From positions 1,054,001 through 1,118,000 of the forward strand of contig CAVPQK010000015.1 in NCBI GenBank assembly GCA_963707465.1: a DNA stretch of 64,000 nt, given 5' to 3'. The position numbers were made by a program, and so were the translations under genes. The first letter of the stretch is position 1. Every line of letters begins with the position of its first letter. The notes below the pieces were generated by a model. It made no database searches, was not told the origin of the DNA, and saw nothing but the letters and a program-made list of their open reading frames with translations. Below are positions 26,854 through 35,600 of the stretch, one piece after another. The DNA comes from Bog-159 sp963707465. GTDB lineage: Bacteria; Acidobacteriota; Terriglobia; Bryobacterales; Bryobacteraceae.

Positions 26854-26940
26854 TGGGGCGGCCAATCCTGGCCGCGGCCGGCTTTCAGCCGGCTAGAGCC
26901 GCCTGGAGAGGCGGCTGCGGGCAGGATTGCCCGCCCTCCA
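26854..26940. repeat. Two inverted two-hairpin repeats head to head, copy E
   Basis: A minus-oriented element (26854-26893) is followed by a plus-oriented one (26898-26940). The plus copy: GCCGCC-TGGAGA-GGCGGC, TGC, GGGCA-GGAT-TGCCC, tail GCCCTCCA. The minus copy, read on the other strand: GCCGGCT-GAA-AGCCGGC, CGC, GGCCA-GGAT-TGGCC, tail GCCCCA. Together they fill the gap between the isomerase-like gene and asnS. Confidence 0.88.
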
Positions 26941-26965
26941 AGCTTGGCTGGTCCTTGTTAATTCT

Positions 26966-28276
<1,311 letters not shown>

Positions 28277-28406
28277 GAGGTGCGCGCCCGCGAAATGCGG
28301 AGGGCTCGGGGTGTCCTGGACTCCCGTAAGCCATTTCTCCGATAGGCATCGCGGCGCCAAGTGAAGCACAGAGGGCGTTGGGGAGTTAGTTGCGTGCGAC
28401 CCTAGG

Positions 28407-29627
28407 CTAGTCTGCTATGTAGTAGACGCTATCGAGCAGTGCTGCGCGTGCCTTCCAAATGCGCACGCCAAGCGCGCCCTTCGGACGCCCGGTTCGCCAC
28501 CAAGGGCATTTCCAAATCCGCTGTAGCAGATCCCAGTAGCCACTGAACGTTTCCAGGGAAGCGGCGCTGACGGATAATGCGGCTGCAATCTGGGGCCGGT
28601 TCTTCGCGTCGATGCAGACGAAGAGGTCTGGACGTTTCATCGCGAGAAGTCGAGAGGCTGTGCCGACCCCGGATTTCTTCCACCGGTAGTTGGCCGCAAA
28701 TGCGTCAAACTGGTCCTTCTTCAGGTCGCCTCTGATCGGAATGTGGTCAAGTGCGGCATCAATGCTTTGAGGATCGTCCTTCAAACGTTGACCAAAAAGG
28801 CCGCTGCCCCGCATGCTACCGAACCACCCTGCGACCATCGTCGTGCCTCCGACGTACCTCCGTTCAACGAGAGGCATGCCGCTGAGGCGGCCATACTTTG
28901 CGAATAGCTCCTGGCAGTGCTCCGCCGTTTCAAGGTAGCCAGGGTCGTCTTCCGTTCCTTGCAGGACCAAGCCCGGCCGCTTCTCCTGAGATAGGATCAG
29001 ATCGACGTATTCCCCCCACGTCTTGTTGAGTTGCTCAGGCGGCTCCAGCCCTGTCGCCACTCTGGACTTCTCGGCCTTGGCCGCGATCTTAGCCTTGGGA
29101 CTGAGCCGATACTTCGCGAGGCGCATTCGGGCGGCGGCGAGCCGATCATACTGGTCGCGGTAGTCCGCAACCTCGGATCGCGTGATCTCCACCGACCGTT
29201 CTTCCTGCGAGTTGATGAACGCTGCAACATGGCGAAAGAAAGGGTCATCGACATTTCCGATAACGCTGACGTTCAACTCGACGTTGTCGCCAAATCCACC
29301 CCCCGTGAAGTTCGAACTCCCGATGATACAACAATACGAGTCAGCGTCCTGGAACAGATATACCTTTGGGTGAAACGTCGCGCCTCCGGCGGCCTGTCCG
29401 ATTCGGAGGGTCGAGCGAAACGATTGAAGAAATGAGGGTGCGGTTTGGAAAAAGTCCAGCCCGACCACAAGCGTGCTGATCGTGCCGCGGGCCGCGGCCA
29501 GTTCCTTACACGCTGGGCATTCCGAGGTAGCCCATGCTGTCACTACGCGAATGTCGGTGGCCTTTCGACGCCACTCCCGGAAGAGGGCGGCCAACTCGGC
29601 GGTTGTGGTCAGGAGTCTAATTTTCAT
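28407..29627 (-). CDS. PLD-like nuclease candidate, possible defence gene
   Basis: A 406-residue protein. The N-terminal 180 residues look like a phospholipase D-type nuclease domain: FHPKVYLFQ gives the HxK motif and GSSNFTGGGFGDNVELN the following Ser-Asn-Glu part. Single-HKD nucleases of the BfiI/NgoFVII type dimerise to form one active site. The C-terminal 200 residues are not recognised; GVGTASRLLAMKRPDLFVC suggests a helix-hairpin-helix DNA-binding element. It runs opposite to its neighbours and is enclosed by two copies of the asnS 3' end. No methyltransferase is adjacent, which argues against a classical restriction pair. Confidence 0.75.
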   Translation of the reverse strand: MKIRLLTTTAELAALFREWRRKATDIRVVTAWATSECPACKELAAARGTISTLVVGLDFFQTAPSFLQSFRSTLRIGQAAGGATFHPKVYLFQDADSYCCIIGSSNFTGGGFGDNVELNVSVIGNVDDPFFRHVAAFINSQEERSVEITRSEVADYRDQYDRLAAARMRLAKYRLSPKAKIAAKAEKSRVATGLEPPEQLNKTWGEYVDLILSQEKRPGLVLQGTEDDPGYLETAEHCQELFAKYGRLSGMPLVERRYVGGTTMVAGWFGSMRGSGLFGQRLKDDPQSIDAALDHIPIRGDLKKDQFDAFAANYRWKKSGVGTASRLLAMKRPDLFVCIDAKNRPQIAAALSVSAASLETFSGYWDLLQRIWKCPWWRTGRPKGALGVRIWKARAALLDSVYYIAD

Positions 29628-29733
29628 CGCGCCAGACCGGCAGGCTCGCGCTCGCTTTCACGTCCGTCATTGTCGCACAAATTCCGACCTAAGGCGCGAA
29701 ATTAAGCGATCCAAGACTGAAGGCTCCCTCCAT

Positions 29734-30162
29734 GCCAAGGGCAGCGAGATCCAGTGGGGCGGCGATTTCGGCGGCACCGATGAAACGCTGCTCAGCCAGG
29801 ATTTCGACCGCCCGCTGATGCTGGACGGCTACCCGTCGGCGGTGAAGGCGTTCTACATCGAGCCCGATTCCGCGCGGCCCGAAGTGGCGCTGGGTGTGGA
29901 TGTGCTGGCGCCGGAAGGCTACGGCGAAATCATCGGCGGCGGCCAGCGCATCCACGATGCGGACCTGCTGCTGCGCCGCATCGCGGAGCAGAATCTGCCG
30001 CCGGAAGCCTTCGACTGGTATATCGACCTGCGCAAGTATGGCAGCGTGCCGCACGGCGGGTTCGGCATGGGCGTCGAGAGGCGCGTGGCGTGGCTGTGCG
30101 GCCTGGCGCATATCCGGGAGACGATTGCGTTTCCACGGATGCTGTATAGGTTGAAGCCGTAG
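29734..30162 (+). pseudogene. Second copy of the asnS 3' end
   Basis: These 429 bases align with 27848-28276 end to end without gaps, including the stop (TAG here, TGA there). By hand I count about 24 silent changes and about 8 amino-acid changes (Val-Leu, Met-Ile, Glu-Asp and similar). Mostly silent divergence means the copy comes from an asnS allele that was functional until recently, rather than from long local decay. It encodes motif 3 but lacks the rest of the enzyme, so it has no activity by itself. Confidence 0.92.
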
Positions 30163-30240
30163 AGATCGCTCTTGCTCTTGGGCGCGGGGGTTGGCAGGTA
30201 GCGTCCGAGAAGGAGTAAACTGAGGCGTGGGGTCTCTTGC

Positions 30241-30660
30241 ATGATGCCAACCAATGAATATGTTGAGGTTCACAACGGCGGCTACTACGTCGCTGGGACG
30301 CGCATTGGCCTCGACGTAGTGACCCACGACTATCGGCGCGGACGTTCGGCGGAGGCGATTTTCGAAGCCTATCCATCGATTGGTTCGCTCGGGAAAGTTT
30401 ACGGCGCCATCGCCTTCATGCTGGAGCACCCCGACGAGGTCGCCGCGTACCTGAAGGACCAGGAACGCATTTTCGGGGAGCTTAAGGCGCGTTATCCCAT
30501 GCCTCCCGACATGATCGACCGTTTTGAACAGGTCAAGCGCGAAAGTCCCAAGTTCGCTTGCAGATCACATTTCAGGCTGACGCGGACATTGACCCAGACA
30601 TCGAGAGAGGTTTGTGGCGGAGAGAACCGGCCATCGATTTCCGAGGAGCGGTCGACGTGA
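30241..30660 (+). CDS. DUF433 antitoxin-like protein, extended
   Basis: A 139-residue protein. The first 90 residues match DUF433 (NEYVEVHNGGYYVAGTRIGL, then SAEAIFEAYPSIGSLGKVY), a winged-helix family usually found beside DUF5615 PIN-like proteins as a toxin-antitoxin type pair. DUF433 proteins normally end after about 80-100 residues. Here the tail (FACRSHFRLTRTL onward) is read in another frame over the first 103 bases of the DUF5615 gene, so the original stop may have been lost. ATG 30241 or 30244 starts it. Confidence 0.82.
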   Translation: MMPTNEYVEVHNGGYYVAGTRIGLDVVTHDYRRGRSAEAIFEAYPSIGSLGKVYGAIAFMLEHPDEVAAYLKDQERIFGELKARYPMPPDMIDRFEQVKRESPKFACRSHFRLTRTLTQTSREVCGGENRPSISEERST

Positions 30661-30905
30661 TCCCGGATGGCACGCCCGATCCAACCGTTCTGCAAGTTGC
30701 CGCCGACGGTGGCCGGGTTCTCGTCACGGGGGACGTTCGGACGATGCAGGTTCACCTCGAGAATTTCGTCTTGCGCCGCGATTCTCCTGGCGTGCTGCTT
30801 ATCCCTTCGACTCGCTCCATTGGTGCGGCGATCGAAGGGCTTCTGACCGTCTGGCTGACGTGGACGCCGGAAGATCTGCGCAACCAAGCCCGGTGGCTTC
30901 CTTAG
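30558..30905 (+). CDS. DUF5615-like PIN-domain protein
   Basis: A 115-residue protein of the PIN-like DUF5615 type, predicted nuclease fold. It begins with TFQADADIDPDIERGL, which carries the first acidic residues. VLVTGDVRTMQVHLENF holds the central Asp, and SPGVLLIPSTRSIGAAIEGL follows. The start is TTG 30558, inside the DUF433 gene, as expected for a coupled pair. Its likely role is the effector of the pair, but activity has rarely been shown for this family. Confidence 0.85.
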   Translation: MQITFQADADIDPDIERGLWRREPAIDFRGAVDVIPDGTPDPTVLQVAADGGRVLVTGDVRTMQVHLENFVLRRDSPGVLLIPSTRSIGAAIEGLLTVWLTWTPEDLRNQARWLP

Positions 30906-30915
30906 GAGGACGATT

Positions 30916-31215
30916 ATGGTCAAGCCGCCGCACCGCGGAGAAATCATCCAAGAAGACAACCTCGTTCCGCTTGGCATGAGCGTGAACCGCCTCGCGGAAG
31001 GGCTCGGCGTCGGAGCGACCCGGCTGAACGGAATCGTCCGCGGCAAACGGGGCATTTCCGCGGATACCGCGCTGCGTCTGGCTCGATATTTCGGAACGAG
31101 CGCGGAATTCTGGCTGAATCTCCAGTCCTTTTACGATTTGCGCATGGCGGAAAGCAAGGCCCGCACGAGGATCGAGCGCGAGGTAACGCCGCTGAAAGCA
31201 GGGCGGCGGGGCTAA
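30916..31215 (+). CDS. HigA-type XRE antitoxin
   Basis: A 99-residue helix-turn-helix protein of the HigA/VapI group. HRGEIIQEDNLVPLGMSVNR leads into the helix-turn-helix at LAEGLGVGATRLNGIVRGKR, followed by ALRLARYFGTSAEFWLNLQ and the end helix. AGGAGG ten bases upstream sets ATG 30916. HigA normally pairs with a HigB nuclease encoded upstream. Here the upstream gene is a PIN-like DUF5615 protein, so this may be a three-gene set or two sets fused. The remnant of a second HigA lies at 39602. Confidence 0.88.
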   Translation: MVKPPHRGEIIQEDNLVPLGMSVNRLAEGLGVGATRLNGIVRGKRGISADTALRLARYFGTSAEFWLNLQSFYDLRMAESKARTRIEREVTPLKAGRRG

Positions 31216-31245
31216 ATCCCCATGCGGACTGAAGTCCGCCCTCCA
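31208..31245 (+). repeat. Two-hairpin dispersed repeat, diverged, copy F
   Basis: GGGG-CTAAAT-CCCC, then ATGC, then GGACT-GA-AGTCC, tail GCCCTCCA. The layout and tail fit the other copies while the stems differ. It overlaps the higA-like stop codon. Confidence 0.65.
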
Positions 31246-31269
31246 TTCAGCCACGCTACAATAGTCACC

Positions 31270-32136
31270 GTGAAAGCATTGGCACTCATTCTGCCCCTGG
31301 CCGCCGCGCTAGCCCAACCCGCGCAACACAAGGTCGAACTCCTGTGGCCGGGGGGCGCTCCCGGTGCCGCCGGAACGGAAGACGCCGACAAGCCCAACCT
31401 GACGGTCTACCACGCCCCGGAAAAGTCAGCCATCCGGACCGCCGTGATCGTTTGTCCCGGCGGCGGATACGGCTTCCTGGCCAAGGACCACGAAGGCGAC
31501 CAGATTGCGCGCTGGCTCAATTCGCTCGGCATCCAGGCCTTCCTGCTGCAATACCGCATCGCGCCGCGCTACCACCATCCGGCCCCGCTCCTCGATGCGC
31601 AGCGCGCCATTCGCTTCGTCCGCGCGCACGCCGCCGATTACCGGATCTCGCCCAGCCGGATCGGCATCTGGGGATTCTCAGCCGGCGGCCACCTGGCATC
31701 TACCACCGGCACCCACTTCGACGCGGGCAATGCCAGCGCAGCCGACCCCATCGACCGCGAGAGTTCGCGCCCGGATTTCATGATCCTGGCCTACCCGGTG
31801 ATCTCCTTCACCACGCCGCACACCCACACCGGATCGATGCACAATTTATTGGGCGACCATCCCGACCCCGCGCTGGTGTCGAGCCTATCGAACGAATTGC
31901 AGGTGACCGCCCAGACGCCGCCCACGTTCCTTTTTCATACCGACGAAGACAACGCAGTGCCCGCCGAAAACAGCGTGCTGTTCTACCTGGCCTTGCGCAA
32001 GGCCGGCGTACCGGCCGAGATGCATATCTACGAGCGCGGCCCGCACGGCGTCGGATTGGCACCCACGGATGCCGTCCTAGCCAGTTGGGCCGGGCGGCTA
32101 AAGGATTGGCTTGAGATTCGCGGCCTACTCCAATAG
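31270..32136 (+). CDS. Secreted alpha/beta-hydrolase, esterase-like
   Basis: A protein of about 288 residues from GTG 31270. A signal peptide (VKALALILPLAAALAQ) is followed by an esterase domain. AVIVCPGGGYGFLAKDHEG gives the oxyanion-hole region. GIWGFSAGGHLAST holds the nucleophile Ser, TFLFHTDEDNAVP the Asp, and YERGPHGVGL the His. This is the BD-FAE/xylan-esterase-like group often found in carbohydrate degradation. Its end overlaps the cdaA start by 26 bases, though function is likely unrelated. Confidence 0.9.
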   Translation: MKALALILPLAAALAQPAQHKVELLWPGGAPGAAGTEDADKPNLTVYHAPEKSAIRTAVIVCPGGGYGFLAKDHEGDQIARWLNSLGIQAFLLQYRIAPRYHHPAPLLDAQRAIRFVRAHAADYRISPSRIGIWGFSAGGHLASTTGTHFDAGNASAADPIDRESSRPDFMILAYPVISFTTPHTHTGSMHNLLGDHPDPALVSSLSNELQVTAQTPPTFLFHTDEDNAVPAENSVLFYLALRKAGVPAEMHIYERGPHGVGLAPTDAVLASWAGRLKDWLEIRGLLQ

Positions 32137-32974
32137 CGCGCCGGCCCTGGTCTCGCTGCCCAGCCTGACGCCCGCCAGCGTCGTCGATATCCTGGTGGTC
32201 GCGTTCCTGATCTATCAGGCGCTGATGATTGTGAAGGGCACACGCGCGGGCCACATCCTGATCGGCATCCTGATCATGGTGGCGCTGTACGTGGTCGCGC
32301 TCTATACCGGCCTGGAAGCGCTGCGCTCGGTGCTTTCGTACATCGTGCCGTACCTCGCTCTGGCCGTGATCATACTATTCCAATCCGAGATCCGCCGCAC
32401 GCTGGCGCGCTTGGGACGCAAGCGGTGGTTCGCGCACGGCTACCAGCGGCCGGAATTCACGGAAGATATCCTGATCGCGGTGCGCCGTATGGCCGCGGAC
32501 AAGACCGGCGCGCTGATCGTGATCGAGCGGGACATCGGACTGCGCACGTTTATCGAGAGCGGCGTGCGGCTGGACGCGCAGCTCTCGAGCGATCTGCTGC
32601 TCGCCATCTTTTATCCGGGCGGCGCCCTGCACGATGGCGCGGTGATCGTGCAAAAGGACAAGATCACCGCCGCCGCCTGTTTTCTGCCCCTGGCCCTCAA
32701 TCCAGCCGTGGCATCCAGCTTCGGCACCCGGCATCGCGCAGCCATCGGCATCACCGAGGAAACGGACTGCATCTCGCTGGTTGTTTCCGAAGAAACGGGC
32801 CGCATTTCAATGGCTGCCTTCGGGGAACTGGTCAGCGGCCTCAACCTGCGGGAGGTGGATGAACGGATCTGCGCCCATTTTGGCGTGCAGCGAAGCGCGC
32901 CGCACCTGATCGAGGAATTCGCCGCCGACATTCCCATGGAAAACCATGCCGCCGAAAGGGCCAAGCCGAAATGA
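32111..32974 (+). CDS. cdaA: Diadenylate cyclase CdaA
   Basis: A 287-residue membrane enzyme that joins two ATP into cyclic di-AMP. Three N-terminal membrane helices (VVDILVVAFLIYQALMIV, ILIGILIMVALYVVALY, and LSYIVPYLALAVIILF) are followed by the DAC domain. GGALHDGAVIV has the DGA motif, and SSFGTRHRAAIGITE has the RHR motif. Start at TTG 32111 overlaps the upstream esterase gene. It heads cdaA-cdaR-glmM, the conserved operon that links c-di-AMP to cell-wall synthesis. Confidence 0.95.
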   Translation: MRFAAYSNSAPALVSLPSLTPASVVDILVVAFLIYQALMIVKGTRAGHILIGILIMVALYVVALYTGLEALRSVLSYIVPYLALAVIILFQSEIRRTLARLGRKRWFAHGYQRPEFTEDILIAVRRMAADKTGALIVIERDIGLRTFIESGVRLDAQLSSDLLLAIFYPGGALHDGAVIVQKDKITAAACFLPLALNPAVASSFGTRHRAAIGITEETDCISLVVSEETGRISMAAFGELVSGLNLREVDERICAHFGVQRSAPHLIEEFAADIPMENHAAERAKPK

Positions 32975-33618
32975 AGGACTTCTTCACCGAAAACATCGGC
33001 TGGAAGCTGCTGTCGCTGGCGGCAGCCGTGCTCATTTGGATTTCGGTCGCCAGCGAACCGGAGCTGGCCACTTTTGTTTCGGCGCATGTGGAATACAAGA
33101 ACCTGTCGCCGGCGTTGGAAATCAACTCGGACGTGGTGGAAAACGTCTATCTGGAAGTGCGCGGGCCATCCGAGGCGCTCCGCCTGCCCGAACTGCCGCG
33201 GCGCGCCGCGGTGATCCTGGATATGGCCGATGTCGAGCCCGGGGAACACACGTTCACCATCGACAGCGGCGATGTGCGGCTGCCACGCGACGTCGAGCTG
33301 GTGCGCGCCATGCCGGCCCAAATCCGGATGAATTTCGAACCCGGCGCCACCCGCAGCGTGCCTGTCGAGGTGCAGTTCGCGGAGGGTTTGCCCGCGGATC
33401 TGCGAGTGGTGGAGGCCACCGCGGAACCTTCGGCGCTGGCCATCCGGGGGCCGGCCAGCCACGTGGCGCGCGTGGTTTCGGTCCACACCGATCCTCTTAC
33501 ACCGAAACCGGAGGAGGGAACCAATCGCTATCGCGTGGAAGCATACGTGAACGATGCCAGGGTCCGCTTTCAAGACAGCCCGCAGGTTACAGTGAAAGTG
33601 ACCGTCGGAAAAAAGTAG
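32971..33618 (+). CDS. cdaR: CdaR/YbbR-domain regulator of CdaA
   Basis: A 215-residue protein with one N-terminal membrane helix (NIGWKLLSLAAAVLIWISVA) and YbbR-type beta domains outside the membrane. VEYKNLSPALEI and VRGPSEALRLPEL belong to the repeats. CdaR binds CdaA and tunes c-di-AMP synthesis in Firmicutes. Start ATG overlaps the cdaA stop by four bases, and the stop abuts the glmM start. There are only about two YbbR repeats, fewer than in Bacillus. Confidence 0.9.
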   Translation: MKDFFTENIGWKLLSLAAAVLIWISVASEPELATFVSAHVEYKNLSPALEINSDVVENVYLEVRGPSEALRLPELPRRAAVILDMADVEPGEHTFTIDSGDVRLPRDVELVRAMPAQIRMNFEPGATRSVPVEVQFAEGLPADLRVVEATAEPSALAIRGPASHVARVVSVHTDPLTPKPEEGTNRYRVEAYVNDARVRFQDSPQVTVKVTVGKK

Positions 33619-34956
33619 ATGGGCAAAGAACTGTTCGGAACGGACGGCATTCGGGGCGTGGCGGGAGAATATCCGCTGGATCCGGCCACGGTGCACGCTT
33701 TCGGTGTGGCCCTCGGGAGCGATCTGCGCCGCGGGTCGCCGGATGCCGCCGTCCTCATCGGCATGGACACGCGCGAATCCGGGCCGTGGATCGCCGCTCA
33801 GGTGGCCGCCGGCCTCGCGCAGCAGGGTGTACGCGTGGTCTCCGCCGGCGTCATCACGACTCCCGGCGTGGCCTACCTCACGCGCTGCGATTCGTTCACC
33901 GCGGGAGTGATGATCTCCGCTTCGCACAATCCGTACCAGGATAACGGCATCAAGGTGTTCGGCCATTCCGGGTACAAACTTCCGGATGACGAAGAGCACT
34001 TGGTTGAACAGGAAATCTTCCGTCATGCGGGGGAGATCGCCGGCGCTCCGCTGTGGTTGGCGCCGGACCCCGCGCTGGCAGCGCGCTACCTGGATTACCT
34101 GGAATCCACCGTGGAAGGCGGGTTCGGGGGCATGCGAGTCGGGCTGGACTGTGGCCATGGCGCGGCTTTTCAACTCGCGCCGGAGCTTTTCCGGCGGCTG
34201 GACGCGGAGGTTGAAGCTATCTGCTGCGAGCCCAACGGACGCAACATCAACCTGGGTTGCGGCGCATTGCACGTGGAATCGCTGCGCGCGGCTGTGTTGG
34301 AAACCGGCGCGAACCTGGGCGTGGCATTCGACGGCGACGCCGATCGCGCCATCTTCGTGGCGGGCAACGGACGAATCGTGGATGGCGATGCGGTGTTGCT
34401 GATCGCCGCGCGCGCCCTGCAGGCTGCCGGCAAACTGGATGGCGGCCTGGTGGTGGCGACGGTGATGTCTAACCTCGGCCTCGAGCGCGCGCTCGACCGC
34501 GAAGGCATACGGCTGCTGCGAACGCCAGTGGGGGACAAGTACGTACTCGAGGAAATGGTGCGCTCGGGCGCCGTGCTGGGCGGCGAGCAATCCGGACACG
34601 TTATCTTCCGCCAGTTCGCCACTACCGGCGACGGCCTGCTGACCGCGCTGCGCGTTCTGGAGATTTCGCGCAACGCAGGCGCGGGCTTGGAGGAATTGAC
34701 GGCACACCTGGAGATCTACCCGCAGCGCTTGCAGAACGTGCGCGTGCGGGAGCGGCGGGCGCTCCACGAGATGGAGATGGTGGCGCGCGAGATTGAAGCG
34801 TGCCAGCAGGAGTTCGGCTCCGCGGGGCGCGTGCTGGTGCGCTTTTCGGGCACCGAACCCCTGGCCCGTGTGATGGTGGAAGGACCCGACCTGGCGCGTG
34901 TGGACGAATTCACCGATCGCATCGCCACGGCAATTCGCAACGAGATTGGAGCATGA
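33619..34956 (+). CDS. glmM: Phosphoglucosamine mutase
   Basis: A 445-residue enzyme that converts glucosamine-6-phosphate to glucosamine-1-phosphate for peptidoglycan and lipopolysaccharide precursors. The phospho-acceptor Ser102 is in ISASHNPYQDNGIK. The metal loop is AFDGDADRAIF, the sugar-binding GGEQSGHVIF follows, and the phosphate-binding RFSGTEPLARVMVEG is near the end. N-terminal FGTDGIRGVAG is typical. In many bacteria c-di-AMP synthase and GlmM are encoded together and interact. A deletion-scarred copy of its 3' half lies at 38427. Confidence 0.97.
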   Translation: MGKELFGTDGIRGVAGEYPLDPATVHAFGVALGSDLRRGSPDAAVLIGMDTRESGPWIAAQVAAGLAQQGVRVVSAGVITTPGVAYLTRCDSFTAGVMISASHNPYQDNGIKVFGHSGYKLPDDEEHLVEQEIFRHAGEIAGAPLWLAPDPALAARYLDYLESTVEGGFGGMRVGLDCGHGAAFQLAPELFRRLDAEVEAICCEPNGRNINLGCGALHVESLRAAVLETGANLGVAFDGDADRAIFVAGNGRIVDGDAVLLIAARALQAAGKLDGGLVVATVMSNLGLERALDREGIRLLRTPVGDKYVLEEMVRSGAVLGGEQSGHVIFRQFATTGDGLLTALRVLEISRNAGAGLEELTAHLEIYPQRLQNVRVRERRALHEMEMVAREIEACQQEFGSAGRVLVRFSGTEPLARVMVEGPDLARVDEFTDRIATAIRNEIGA

Positions 34957-35600
34957 ATATGCGCGGTTTGATTCTGACGGTGGCGCTGGCCACCGCTTTC
35001 GCGGGGCCCGGGGCCGCCCAGCAACCCCGCCTGAAAGAGGCGCAGGAAGGGTGGGTTTCGCTCTTCAACGGCAAGGACCTCACCGGCTGGGTGAAGGTGG
35101 GCGGAGAGCAATGGACCGTGGAGGGCGGCGCGATTCACGGTGTGGGCGTCACCAAGGGCTACGGCTACCTGATGACGGAGAAGCATTTCAAGGATTTCGA
35201 GCTGGCGATCCGGTTCCAGTGCGTCACCGGCGGCAATAGCGGAGTCTTCTACCGCACCAGCTTCAAGCCGGGCACAGCCGACGTAGCCGAGGGCTACCAG
35301 TTCGAAATCGACCGCAACCTCTACCATCACACCGGCGGGATCTATACCGCACGCCGCGGGTGGATTGTGTGGCCGTCACCCGAGAACGAGTTTGTGATCA
35401 AGCCCACGGAGTGGAACGATTATGTTTTGACGGTGGTGGGCAACCACCATCGCGCGCGGCTGGACGGGGTACAGGTGATCGATTTTACCGATCCCGTGAA
35501 TGAGGTGGACGATGGGGCCATTGCGCTGCAGTTGCACGCCGGCGGCGAGGCGAATATGCGGTTCAGAGATATCTTCATTCGCGATCTTTCGGCGCGGTGA
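34953..35600 (+). CDS. Secreted DUF1080 (3-keto-disaccharide hydrolase-like) protein
   Basis: A 215-residue protein from ATG 34953, which overlaps the glmM stop (ATGA); ATG 34959 is an alternative. A signal peptide (MRGLILTVALATAFAGPGAA) is followed by the DUF1080 concanavalin-like beta-sandwich: GWVSLFNGKDLTGWVKVGG, FELAIRFQCVTGGNSGVFYR, EGYQFEIDRN, and the final FRDIFIRDL. Some DUF1080 proteins hydrolyse 3-keto-glycosides. It overlaps the next gene by four bases, so four to five genes from cdaA onward could share one transcript. Confidence 0.9.
   Translation: MNMRGLILTVALATAFAGPGAAQQPRLKEAQEGWVSLFNGKDLTGWVKVGGEQWTVEGGAIHGVGVTKGYGYLMTEKHFKDFELAIRFQCVTGGNSGVFYRTSFKPGTADVAEGYQFEIDRNLYHHTGGIYTARRGWIVWPSPENEFVIKPTEWNDYVLTVVGNHHRARLDGVQVIDFTDPVNEVDDGAIALQLHAGGEANMRFRDIFIRDLSAR

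Noticed and set aside
29734..30162. A functional short asnS-like gene
   Set aside because: It has no start codon of its own in a suitable place, and lacks the anticodon domain and motif 2; only motif 3 remains.
28407..30162. Site-specific integrase or transposase for the asnS cargo
   Set aside because: No such gene lies between the two asnS copies; the only gene there is the PLD-like one.
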